This document shows, piece by piece, positions 51,285 through 59,446 of a stretch of DNA of 64,000 nt. The notes beneath the pieces were generated by a model. It did not search any database and had not been told where the DNA came from. It saw only the letters and a list, made by a program, of their open reading frames with translations. A program made the translations under genes and the position numbers. This DNA is from Thiohalocapsa sp963704155 (GTDB lineage Bacteria; Pseudomonadota; Gammaproteobacteria; Chromatiales; Chromatiaceae), in NCBI GenBank assembly GCA_963704155.1, contig CAVPHF010000028.1:186001-250000 (forward strand), given 5' to 3'. Position 1 is the first letter of the stretch. Each line of letters begins with the position of its first letter.

Positions 51285-51740
51285 TCAACGCGGCGGCCCG
51301 CTGGAGAAGCGGCCGGAAGGATAGGCCCGCCGCACAGCACCCCCATCACTGCCTCGGCGTTCGATGATCACCGGGCCTCGCCGGCCGCTCGGCCAGCGGC
51401 GTTCGTGGCGGCGATAGCGGTCCCTGCCGTCGCGCCGGGCATTGCCGCCCGTGTAGGCCGGGCTGTCACAATCACCCGTCTGCCCCCACCCGCGGGCACG
51501 CTGCTGCACGCATCTGTCCGACCAGTACTGACGAACGGCGGGGTCGACCCGCTCGAGACGCGTCTGGCCGTCGCCGTCGGACCTCAGGGCCTTGGGCGGA
51601 TGCCGGTCCGTCAGCGTCCGCGACGCCTTGCTCGGGTGACGTTGCGTATCGGTACCGCCCTTGCGGCGTTCGTCGGCTACCGTTACGCTAGAGACAAGCA
51701 GCACCAGGCCGACCAGAAAACAGATTCGCACGCTTCGCAT
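51285..51740 (-). CDS. small basic exported protein, unknown function
   Basis: A 151-residue protein from the ATG at 51740; the frame opens 8 codons earlier. A signal peptide (ICFLVGLVLLVSSVTVA) is followed by a strongly basic mature part rich in Arg, Gly, Asp and Ser, with two Cys (SDRCVQQRARG, GDCDSPAY) that may form a disulfide. The C-terminal third is Arg/Gly/Ser repeats. It starts 4 bp after the gene at 51745, suggesting an operon. No family recognised. Confidence 0.55.
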   Translation of the reverse strand: MRSVRICFLVGLVLLVSSVTVADERRKGGTDTQRHPSKASRTLTDRHPPKALRSDGDGQTRLERVDPAVRQYWSDRCVQQRARGWGQTGDCDSPAYTGGNARRDGRDRYRRHERRWPSGRRGPVIIERRGSDGGAVRRAYPSGRFSSGPPR

Positions 51741-51744
51741 CACC

Positions 51745-52542
51745 CTAGGCTCGTCGTCTATCACGCCACGGACGCAGCCAAAGCGAGATCAGCGGGATCG
51801 CGCTGCCATCGCGAACAACGCTTCGATTCCATGGAATCAGCGCGACGGTCAGGAGATCGTGCAGTCGCTCGCGCGCACTGGCGTCGAGGTCGAGTTCAAG
51901 CGAACAACGGCAACAACAGAGACCGTATCCATCATCATGGCTGCATGCGAGCCGAGAGCGCGCGCCGGCCGGCAGCAAGTCTTCGTCACTGCATTGAACG
52001 AGCAGCCGTTCGAGCAGTCGCTCAACCGAGCGCGGATCGGGAATGCCGGTATGGCGCGATCCGCTCCAGGCCAACGCCTGTTCCGCCAAGGCCCGCTCGG
52101 GTGACGCCAGCAAGGCGTGGCGGCGCTCGCCGATCCAATCGCTGGCGACCAGACTGACCGCCACCGACGCCACCTGTTCAGACGGGAAACGACGCCCGGC
52201 CATATCGATGATGGCACGCGGCACGCACAGGCCGTGCATCCTCATGGTGCGCGTCATCTCGACCGGTGAGACCGACCGCCGCTCCCTGCCGCGACCATTG
52301 CGCTCGGCCACTGCGTGCCATCGCCGCGCCTCCGCCATGGCATGCGTATCACGCACCCGAACGCCGCCATCGGGTTCCAACAACCAACCATCGGGCCAAA
52401 GCGCGACCTGATACGCCGGCAGGCGCGCCACCCGCATCCGCGCCATCGCGCTGGACGCGCGCCGCGACGGATCGAACAAGGCGAAAATTCCGCCGGCTAG
52501 GACCGTCGGATGCAAGGGCGTGGGTCCGAGTCGGTTTCGCAC
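51745..52542 (-). CDS. hypothetical Cys-rich, Arg-rich protein
   Basis: Up to 265 residues from a GTG at 52542 (ATG 52446 is an alternative, giving 233). The protein is rich in Arg and Ala, with a Cys cluster near the C-terminus (SRLACSH, LCCCRCSLELDLD) that could bind metal. No recognised domain. The reading frame lies between two SirB1-related and secreted-protein genes on the same strand; codon use is similar to its neighbours, which supports a real gene, but a non-coding shadow cannot be excluded. Confidence 0.45.
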   Translation of the reverse strand: MRNRLGPTPLHPTVLAGGIFALFDPSRRASSAMARMRVARLPAYQVALWPDGWLLEPDGGVRVRDTHAMAEARRWHAVAERNGRGRERRSVSPVEMTRTMRMHGLCVPRAIIDMAGRRFPSEQVASVAVSLVASDWIGERRHALLASPERALAEQALAWSGSRHTGIPDPRSVERLLERLLVQCSDEDLLPAGARSRLACSHDDGYGLCCCRCSLELDLDASARERLHDLLTVALIPWNRSVVRDGSAIPLISLWLRPWRDRRRA

Positions 52543-52547
52543 GATCG

Positions 52548-53411
52548 CTAATGCAGCTTGACCGGCTGCTGGGAGAGCGAATCGATGATCGGCGTCACGG
52601 CGGCGATCTGCTCGGCATCGTCGGAGACCTCGACGAATCGGCGCAGGTCCGCGAGCGCGGCCGGCGCATAGCCGAGGTCTTGATAGAGCTGCGCGCGTTG
52701 AAGCAGTTCCTCTGGAAGATCCGGCATCAGGTTCAGCACCGCGGTCAGCGCCTCCAGCAGATTGGCGCTGTCACCGCGCGCACGGTAGGCGCCGATGAGG
52801 TTACGCAGCATACGCACCAGAATCTCGCGCTTGCCGGCCGGCCGCAGCAGCGACGGATGCGAGCGGATGGTCACCACGCCCTCGCCGTAGACATCGGCCA
52901 GACGGTGATCGAGTTCTTGCTCGGACAAGGCGACGCCGCCGGCATAGACATCGAGCATCAGCGCGGTCGCACCACGGCCGACGCGCACCAGGAAGTGCGC
53001 CGGGAAGCTGACGCCATAGGCCGGCAGGCCGATGCGGCCAGCGACCTCGCAGTAGACCACGGAGAGCGTGATCGGGATGCCGAGCCGGCGCTCGAGAACG
53101 CGGTCAAGGAAGCTGTTACGGGGGTCATGAAAATCGGCATGATTACCGGCGAAGCCGAGTTCGTCGAACAGGAAGGCATTCAGCGCGGCGACGCGGTTGA
53201 GCAGCTGGCCATCCTCCGGCACCCGCGCCCGCGCCGCCGCGGTGAGCAACTCGAGCTCGCGCAAACCGCCGTCGGCGACGTGCCCCTGCTGGAACAGGCA
53301 GCTGAGATCCAGCGCCGCGGCGCAGACATCGATCGCATCGTCCGGCTGCCCTGCGAGCGCCGCGAGCTGGTCCTGGATCGAGACCATGCCCGACCGCGCC
53401 TCTGTCGCCAT
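52548..53411 (-). CDS. SirB1-family transglutaminase-like/TPR protein
   Basis: A 287-residue protein. The start ATG at 53411 has GGGAG six bases upstream. The N-terminal half is a transglutaminase-like core fold of the SirB1 type (NAFLFDELGFAGNHADFHDPRNSFLDRVLERRLGIPITLS, with the conserved GIP-TLSV segment), and the C-terminal part has TPR-like helices. The catalytic Cys of true transglutaminases is not conserved in SirB1 proteins, so it is probably non-enzymatic. It is divergent from the CysZ-like gene. Confidence 0.85.
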   Translation of the reverse strand: MATEARSGMVSIQDQLAALAGQPDDAIDVCAAALDLSCLFQQGHVADGGLRELELLTAAARARVPEDGQLLNRVAALNAFLFDELGFAGNHADFHDPRNSFLDRVLERRLGIPITLSVVYCEVAGRIGLPAYGVSFPAHFLVRVGRGATALMLDVYAGGVALSEQELDHRLADVYGEGVVTIRSHPSLLRPAGKREILVRMLRNLIGAYRARGDSANLLEALTAVLNLMPDLPEELLQRAQLYQDLGYAPAALADLRRFVEVSDDAEQIAAVTPIIDSLSQQPVKLH

Positions 53412-53513
53412 CTTCGTCTCCCGTCGTCGTCGGCGTTCAGCACGCAAAGATCTGGTTTCCCCACATCCCGGTATAATGCGGCGCAACCTGGAGCAACCAA
53501 GGGCGACGCCGCC

Positions 53514-54269
53514 ATGCCTTCTAACCCGGCCAAGGGTGCCGCCTTCATGCTGCAGGGCATCCGCCTCATCGTCAAACCCGGACTGAAGCGCTTCGTCTTG
53601 ATCCCGCTGCTGGTCAACATCGCCGTGTTCACAGCGGCCATCTGGTGGGGCGCGGCCCGGTTCGATGGCCTGATGGCGCGCATGCAGGCCAATATCCCCG
53701 GCTGGCTCAGCTGGCTGGAATGGATACTCTGGCCGTTGTTCGCCCTGGCGCTGCTGATCGTCGTCTTCTACAGCTTCACGCTGCTCGCCAACCTAATCGC
53801 GGCGCCCTTCAATGGTCTGTTGGCCGAGAAGACCGAGGCGCTGCTGAGGGGCCGTCCCGCCGCCGGCAATGCGACAGACGGCGGCGATCTCAAAAGGCTG
53901 CTGCGCGCGCTGCCCAGCACGCTGCTCGATGAGATACGGAAGATCATCTACGCGCTGGTCTGGAGCATCCCGTTTCTGCTGCTCGCATTCGTCGTCCCAG
54001 TCGTCGGCCCGCTGATCTGGTTCCTGTTCACGGCCTGGATGCTTGCCGTGCAGTACAGCGACTTTCCGATGGGCAACCACGGGCTCAAGTTCCGCGACAT
54101 GCGCAGCATCCTGCGCCGCCGGCGCTTCCTCAGCATTGGGTTTGGCGCCGCCGCTGCTGGACTGACCATGATCCCGGTGGTGAACTTTGTCGTCATGCCA
54201 GCAGCCGTCGCCGGCGCCACGGCCATGTGGGTTCGCGAGCTGAGCGGTGCCCTGTCGAATTCAGCCTGA
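53514..54269 (+). CDS. cysZ: CysZ-like sulfate permease
   Basis: A 251-residue membrane protein with an ATG at 53514. It begins GAAFMLQGIRLIVKPGLKRFVLIPLLVNI, a CysZ hallmark, then has four to six hydrophobic segments including the hairpin FVVPVVGPLIWFLFTAWML. CysZ imports sulfate for cysteine synthesis and in purple sulfur bacteria could also serve sulfate balance. A TATAAT at 53472-53477 is a possible -10 element. It is followed after 13 bp by the SNF2 helicase gene. Confidence 0.88.
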   Translation: MPSNPAKGAAFMLQGIRLIVKPGLKRFVLIPLLVNIAVFTAAIWWGAARFDGLMARMQANIPGWLSWLEWILWPLFALALLIVVFYSFTLLANLIAAPFNGLLAEKTEALLRGRPAAGNATDGGDLKRLLRALPSTLLDEIRKIIYALVWSIPFLLLAFVVPVVGPLIWFLFTAWMLAVQYSDFPMGNHGLKFRDMRSILRRRRFLSIGFGAAAAGLTMIPVVNFVVMPAAVAGATAMWVRELSGALSNSA

Positions 54270-54282
54270 GCACGAAAAAAGA

Positions 54283-57200
54283 ATGAGCGAGCATTTCATA
54301 CAAGACAGCGCCTCATCGGCGAAGCCGGCGGCGTTCGACCCGCTGCTGCTCGATAACGAGCAGATCGAGGCATTGGCCGACGCGGCCTTGATCCGCGCCG
54401 CGCTGCGCCACAGCACCGACAACCGCGTGACCGCTCTGGACCGCGGCGACGACGGTCTCTGGGCCGAGGTCGAAGACGCCGACAGCGAGGAAAAGCTGCA
54501 GGTCGAGATCCTGCTGGATGCGGACGGCCGGCTGCTCAGCGGTTGCGAATGCCGCGCCGATGTGGTCGGCGGCAGCGCCGATCCGACCCACTGCGTGCAT
54601 GCCGTCGCAGCACTGTTCAGCTACGCCAGACGCCAGACGGAGGGACGTCCGGACGACAAGGCCAAGCTCGCCGACGCGGTGCAGACGGCACTGGCCGAGC
54701 GCATCGCCAAGGCACGCGCCGAGGTGCACGTCGAGCCGCAGTCAGACGGCGCGGAGACTGCCGGTTTCGGGCGCTGGCGCGCCCGTTCCGTGCAGTCCAG
54801 CACCCACTATCCGGTGGACTACCGGGTGCACATCCGTTCTCTCGGCCAGCGCGCCAACTATTGCACCTGCCCGGACTTCGCCACCAACGAACTCGGCACC
54901 TGTAAGCACATCGAGGCGGTGCTGCACCGGCTGCGCAAGCGCCGCGATTACAAGCGCCTCGCGCAGCAGCCGTCGCCGCGCGCCTGCATCTTCCTGGACT
55001 GGGGTGCGGACCAGGCGCCGGTGATCAGGCTGCACCGCGGCGCAGAGACCGATGTCGCGCTGGCCCCGCTGTTGACCGAGCACTTCGACTCGACCGGCCG
55101 CTTTCGCCAGCGCATCCCGGACGACTTCCTGCGCTTCGCCGATCAGCTCGGCGAACGCGACGACATCGACATCGGCGACGATGCACTCGGCTATGCGCGG
55201 CGGCTCGCCGAGGACGCCGCCCGCGCCGTGCGGGCGGCCGGGATCGGCACCCGGATTCGCGCCGGCGACGGCCGATTGCCCGGCATTCGCGCCAAGCTCT
55301 ACCCCTATCAGGTCGACGGCGTCGCCTTCCTCGCCGGACGCGGGCGCGCGCTTCTGGCAGACGACATGGGCCTGGGCAAGACGCTGCAGGCAATTGCAGC
55401 GGCCTACTGGCTGCACCAGCACGACGGTGTCGAGCGCGTGCTGGTGGTCTGTCCGGCCTCACTGAAGCTGCAATGGGCGCGCGAGATCGAGAAGTTCACC
55501 GGCGCCGAGGCGCAGATAATCCAGGGGCCGACCGAGACACGCGGCGTGCAGTACCGCAAGGGCCGCGGCTTCTATGTCGTCAACTATGAGCTGGCGATGC
55601 GCGATCTCTCCGTCATCAACTCTGACCTGTGCCCGGACCTGCTGATCCTCGACGAGGCCCAGCGCATCAAGAACTGGCGCACCAAAATCGCCAGCACCAT
55701 CAAGCGCATCGGCTCACGCTACGCCTTCGTGCTCACCGGCACGCCGCTGGAGAATCGGCTGGAAGACCTCTACAGCCTGATGCAGGTGATCGACCCCCGT
55801 GTGCTCGGCCCACTGTGGCGCTACATGGTCGACTTCCATATCACCGACGAGCGCGGCAAGGTGCTCGGCTACCGCAATCTGTCGGAACTGCGCCAGCGAC
55901 TGGCACCGGTGATGCTGCGCCGCGACCGCTCACTGGTCCGCGACCAGTTGCCGGAGCGCATCGTCACGCGCGTCGACGTGCCGATGTCCGCGGCCCAGCA
56001 GGATATCCATGACGACGCGGTCCAGGCAGCCAGCATGCTCGCTCAGATCATGAAGCGTCGGCCGCTGACGCCGAGCGAACAGAACCGCATGATGGCGTCA
56101 CTGCAGCGCGCGCGCATGGCCTGCAACGCCGCCGGTCTGGTCGACCCCGAGCTGCGCGAGCGACAGGGCGACAGCGCGCCGAAGCTCGATGAGCTGGAGA
56201 CCATTCTCGAAGAGCTCTGCCGCATGGCCGGCCTCAAGGCGGTGGTGTTCTCGCAATGGGCGCAGATGACCGAAATGGTCGAGGAGCGCGTGCGCCGCAT
56301 GGGTCTCGGCAGCGTCCGCCTGCACGGCGGCGTTCCGTCGGCGAAACGCGGCGCACTGATGGACCGCTTCCGGGACGACGACGCGGTACAGGTATTCATC
56401 TCCACCGATGCCGGCGGCGTTGGCCTGAACCTGCAAAACGCCGCGGTGCTGATCAACCTCGACATCCCGTGGAACCCGGCCGTGCTCGACCAGCGCATCG
56501 CCCGCGTGCACCGGCTCGGTCAGCGGCAGCGGGTGCAGGCAATCCTGCTGGTGGCACCGGAATCCTACGAAGCGCATGTCCTGAACCTGGTCCAGGGCAA
56601 GCGGCATTTGTTCGACAATGTCGTCGACCCCGAGGCCACCGAAGACGTGGTCAGCGTCTCCAAGCGTCTCGCCGAGGTGCTGGCGGAGGACCTCGCCGCG
56701 GACGATTCGCAGGCCAGCAGCACCGCCGCAGCCGGCATCCCGCAACCCGAAACCGATCTCGACCCGCCGCATCAGCAAGCGCCGGAACCGTGGCAGCCGT
56801 CGGCTGCGGCAACCTTGTCATCGACGCTCGACGAGACCGTGCGCGACTGCGTCATCGCACTGCAAGAGCAGTTCGGCTCACGCATCGCCCGCATCTTCGG
56901 GCAGCGCCGCGGAACCGACGGCGGCCCTGATGGCCAACCAGGCGGCGGCCTTTTGGTGGTGCTCGATCAGGTCTCGGATCAGGACGATACGGCCGCCGAG
57001 GCGCTATCCGACCAAGTGCCCATCGCCCTGATCGACCGTCGTACCCTGGCCAGCCTGAGCCGGCTCGGCAGCGCATCGCCGCTTGCCGGCGCCGATCCGA
57101 TCGTCTCGCCAGAGGCCGCGGCCGAAGACGAGCCGGCGGTTCATCCCCTGGCCTTGAAGGCGCGCGAGAACCTGACGGCTGCACGCCTGCTGATCCAGCA

Positions 57201-57489
57201 AGCCTGCCCGGGTGCCGCGCTGGACCTGCTGCTCGGCGCGCTGCTCGCCAGCGCCGCGCTGCGCGCCGGGCGCGACACGGCGCCCGCAATCAACGAGGCG
57301 GGCATCTGGCTCTACGGTGAGGCGCTGCCGTCGCAAGCGCTCGATCAAGCCGACGCGGCGCTGCTGATGCGGGCCATCGCGCTGGCCCAGGCCGGCAGCG
57401 GCGTGCCAGAGCCACTGCTCACCGCGCTCGAGGAAGACACCGCGACCTTCGTCGAACAGGCCGAGCCGGGCGTGGCGCAGCGCCGATGA
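54283..57489 (+). CDS. SNF2-type DEAD/DEAH helicase with two SWIM-like zinc motifs
   Basis: A 1068-residue protein starting at the ATG at 54283. An N-terminal region holds two SWIM-type CxC...CxH sets: CECRADVVGG...HCVH (about 87-107) and CTCPDFATNELGTCKH (about 194-209). The Swi2/Snf2 ATPase follows: LLADDMGLGKTLQAI (motif I, about 357), LDEAQRIKN (about 455), LTGTPLENRLEDLYSLMQ, and C-terminal FISTDAGGVGLNLQ and DQRIARVHRLGQ. A roughly 300-residue Ala/Asp/Glu-rich tail follows, with no known domain. Swi2/Snf2 enzymes remodel nucleoprotein with ATP; bacterial RapA-like and SWIM-containing members act on RNA polymerase or DNA. Function here is open. A nearby LexA box was not found. Confidence 0.92.
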   Translation: MSEHFIQDSASSAKPAAFDPLLLDNEQIEALADAALIRAALRHSTDNRVTALDRGDDGLWAEVEDADSEEKLQVEILLDADGRLLSGCECRADVVGGSADPTHCVHAVAALFSYARRQTEGRPDDKAKLADAVQTALAERIAKARAEVHVEPQSDGAETAGFGRWRARSVQSSTHYPVDYRVHIRSLGQRANYCTCPDFATNELGTCKHIEAVLHRLRKRRDYKRLAQQPSPRACIFLDWGADQAPVIRLHRGAETDVALAPLLTEHFDSTGRFRQRIPDDFLRFADQLGERDDIDIGDDALGYARRLAEDAARAVRAAGIGTRIRAGDGRLPGIRAKLYPYQVDGVAFLAGRGRALLADDMGLGKTLQAIAAAYWLHQHDGVERVLVVCPASLKLQWAREIEKFTGAEAQIIQGPTETRGVQYRKGRGFYVVNYELAMRDLSVINSDLCPDLLILDEAQRIKNWRTKIASTIKRIGSRYAFVLTGTPLENRLEDLYSLMQVIDPRVLGPLWRYMVDFHITDERGKVLGYRNLSELRQRLAPVMLRRDRSLVRDQLPERIVTRVDVPMSAAQQDIHDDAVQAASMLAQIMKRRPLTPSEQNRMMASLQRARMACNAAGLVDPELRERQGDSAPKLDELETILEELCRMAGLKAVVFSQWAQMTEMVEERVRRMGLGSVRLHGGVPSAKRGALMDRFRDDDAVQVFISTDAGGVGLNLQNAAVLINLDIPWNPAVLDQRIARVHRLGQRQRVQAILLVAPESYEAHVLNLVQGKRHLFDNVVDPEATEDVVSVSKRLAEVLAEDLAADDSQASSTAAAGIPQPETDLDPPHQQAPEPWQPSAAATLSSTLDETVRDCVIALQEQFGSRIARIFGQRRGTDGGPDGQPGGGLLVVLDQVSDQDDTAAEALSDQVPIALIDRRTLASLSRLGSASPLAGADPIVSPEAAAEDEPAVHPLALKARENLTAARLLIQQACPGAALDLLLGALLASAALRAGRDTAPAINEAGIWLYGEALPSQALDQADAALLMRAIALAQAGSGVPEPLLTALEEDTATFVEQAEPGVAQRR

Positions 57490-57589
57490 CCGAACAGCTG
57501 CTTGCCACCGCTGAACGGGCCATTGCATCCAGCGCGGCGCAGACCAGCTCGACGGTTTCCTTAAGCTCCCGGCTTCGAAGCTCCCCGGG

Positions 57590-57946
57590 TCAATAGGTGA
57601 ACACCGCGGCGTCCTGCGCAAGGTCCACGAGAAAGGCCGCACCACCGGGCTCGGCGCCCTCGATCAGCTCATCCACCTCCACCGAGTGCGCCTTCATGCA
57701 CGGCGCGCAGACATAGATCTTGCCGCCGTTTTCAACAAACGCCTTCTGCAAGGTCTCCAGCGAGGGAAATGGAGGGAAGCGCAATCCCTTGGTGCCATCG
57801 CGCTTTGCTTCCCTGACCGCGAGCCCCTGAAGAAACAGGGTTACCTCCTTATCCTGGGCCAGTGCGGCATTTCCGACCGCCCACGGCATGGTCGCAATTT
57901 CGAGGTTGTCGTCGAAATGCGTTGAGATCAGCAGAACCTTTGACAT
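57590..57946 (-). CDS. DsrE-like sulfurtransferase family protein
   Basis: A 118-residue cytoplasmic protein with a DsrE/DsrF-type fold: KVLLISTHFDDNLE at the start, then AVGNAALAQDKEVTLFLQG, and the characteristic CxxC near the C-terminus (YVCAPCMKAHSVE). Family members carry sulfur on Cys in thiotransfer, notably in dsr-gene sulfur oxidation, which purple sulfur bacteria use; this copy is not next to a dsr cluster. GGGAGGG lies seven bases before the ATG at 57946. A minus-strand TATAAT (58011-58006) may be the -10 of its promoter. Confidence 0.78.
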   Translation of the reverse strand: MSKVLLISTHFDDNLEIATMPWAVGNAALAQDKEVTLFLQGLAVREAKRDGTKGLRFPPFPSLETLQKAFVENGGKIYVCAPCMKAHSVEVDELIEGAEPGGAAFLVDLAQDAAVFTY

Positions 57947-58251
57947 CGTACTGCCCTCCCTATCGGTTTCCGAGCATCCTTCGTGTATTCGTATCTCCTA
58001 AATTAATTATAGTTGCACAGGAGACGGTCGCCGGTCCGGCCTGGAAAGCATGCCGCAAGTGGCGATAGTGGTGGCGGGAGATCAGCCACGGCCGCATCGG
58101 TTCGACTATGACCAGCCGACGAGGCCTTACCTGTTTCAGTACCCGCATCCGCTTCGACGCGCGGGCGGCAATCAGAAGGAAGCCGAGCGACCCAGAAAAA
58201 AGGGCGGACGAAGGACACGCTGCGACGTCAGCCGAGGGCTCGGGCGCCGCG
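57947..58251. other. intergenic region, about 305 bp
   Basis: It separates the DsrE-like gene from the end of the mrp operon, both on the minus strand. Apart from the TATAAT element at 58006-58011 nothing is recognised; short frames here lack ribosome sites. A polycistronic transcript would have to pass it or end within it. Confidence 0.35.
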
Positions 58252-58665
58252 TCACTCAGTGCGCGTCGGCTCCAGCGCATCCCCATCCGGCCCTGCATCC
58301 GCGTCGCCGACCGTACCGCCGTTCAGCAAGGCATCCGGCGGCAGACCGCTGTCACCGCGAACGCGCAGATGCAGCGCGGCCTTGGCCATCAGGTGGGCGC
58401 CGACTGGGGCCGTGATGAACAGAAACACCGCGACCAGGATCTCGTGCAGCGAGATACCGGGCTCCTGCCAGCTGAAGAAGAGCGTCGACGCGACCAGCAG
58501 ACTGCCGACGCCGAGCGTCGTTGCCTTGGTTGGGCCGTGCAGGCGGCTGTAGAAATCGCGCAGACGCAGCAGTGCAAAGGATCCCAGGCAGGTGAATGCG
58601 GCGCCGATCACGATCAGCAGCGCGATGCCGATCTCGATCAGCAGGTCTGCACCAACTGCGCTCAT
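58252..58665 (-). CDS. mrpG: multi-subunit Na+/H+ antiporter subunit G
   Basis: A 137-residue inner-membrane protein with three helices (about 11-32, 44-64, 72-92). The family core is FLLRLRDFYSRLHGPTKATTLGVGSLLV-like: here SFALLRLRDFYSRLHGPTK followed by GVGSLLVASTLFF. It carries an Asp/Pro/Gly-rich C-terminal tail of about 25 residues. The start overlaps mrpF by 4 bp (ATGA). Last gene of the operon. Confidence 0.92.
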   Translation of the reverse strand: MSAVGADLLIEIGIALLIVIGAAFTCLGSFALLRLRDFYSRLHGPTKATTLGVGSLLVASTLFFSWQEPGISLHEILVAVFLFITAPVGAHLMAKAALHLRVRGDSGLPPDALLNGGTVGDADAGPDGDALEPTRTE

Positions 58666-58958
58666 TCGATGATGTCCCCGCGCGTCAGAAACTTTGCCAG
58701 GGCCACGGTACCGACGAAACCGAACAAGGCAATCAGCAGCGCGGCCTCGAAGTAGAGGTTGCTCGCGAGCTTTACGCCGAGCAGCACCAGCAGCGCGACC
58801 GTGTTGACGTACAGGGTATCCAGCGCCAGGATGCGGTCGGGTTTGTCCGGGCCGATAATCAGTCGCCACAGCGACATCAACAGGGCGGCGCTCACCAGCA
58901 CGAAGGCGATGACCAGCGCCCCGTTCAGAATGGCTCCGCCGCCGGTCGGGTCGTTCAC
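58662..58958 (-). CDS. mrpF: multi-subunit Na+/H+ antiporter subunit F
   Basis: A 98-residue three-helix protein (about 12-31, 47-62, 69-86), with RLIIGPDKPDRILALDTLYVN as the family core. Overlaps mrpE and mrpG by 4 bp each. MrpF is a small integral subunit needed for complex assembly and ion transport. Confidence 0.92.
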   Translation of the reverse strand: MNDPTGGGAILNGALVIAFVLVSAALLMSLWRLIIGPDKPDRILALDTLYVNTVALLVLLGVKLASNLYFEAALLIALFGFVGTVALAKFLTRGDIIE

Positions 58959-59446
58959 GCTTGCTCCAGTGCCTCCAGCAGAGGCTGTTCGTAACGTTCG
59001 CGGATCTCGGCGATGATCGCCTCTGGATCATCGACCTGCAGCGCATGCACGACCAGTTCGGTCCGGTCCGCGCTCAGATAGGCCGAGAGCGTGCCCGGCG
59101 TCAGCGAGATAATGTTCGCCAACAGGCTGACCGGGACATTGCCGCGCAATCGCAACGGCATACACAGAAAGCCCGGCCGCACCCGCTCGATCGGCCCCAC
59201 CACCAGCCAGGCCACCGAGACATTCGCGACCACGATGTCATACAGCACCGTGGCGAAGAAGCGCATCAGCAACAGAGGCTTGCGCACTTGCACCTGGGCT
59301 TCCCAAAAGCGCGCGGTGTAGAGCGGGATCAGCACCGCGAGCAGTCCGCCGAGCAGCCACTGGCCGATGCTGATCGAATTGACCAACAGCAGCCACAGGC
59401 CGAGCAGCATCAGGGACAGGATCGGGTGCGGCAGCAAGCGTTTCAT
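58955..59446 (-). CDS. mrpE: multi-subunit Na+/H+ antiporter subunit E
   Basis: A 163-residue subunit with two N-terminal helices and a soluble C-terminus. Landmarks: LLLVNSISIGQWLLGGLLA, VWLVVGPIERVRPGFLCM-like sequence (here VSVAWLVVGPIERVRPGF), and SLTPGTLSAYLSADRTELVVHALQV. It stabilises the complex. Overlaps mrpD and mrpF by 4 bp each, so the operon is translationally coupled throughout. Confidence 0.92.
   Translation of the reverse strand: MKRLLPHPILSLMLLGLWLLLVNSISIGQWLLGGLLAVLIPLYTARFWEAQVQVRKPLLLMRFFATVLYDIVVANVSVAWLVVGPIERVRPGFLCMPLRLRGNVPVSLLANIISLTPGTLSAYLSADRTELVVHALQVDDPEAIIAEIRERYEQPLLEALEQA

Noticed and set aside
52266..53513. Extension of the CysZ-like frame upstream
   Set aside because: This part is antisense to the SirB1-family gene and has no membrane segments; the ATG at 53514 gives the family N-terminus.
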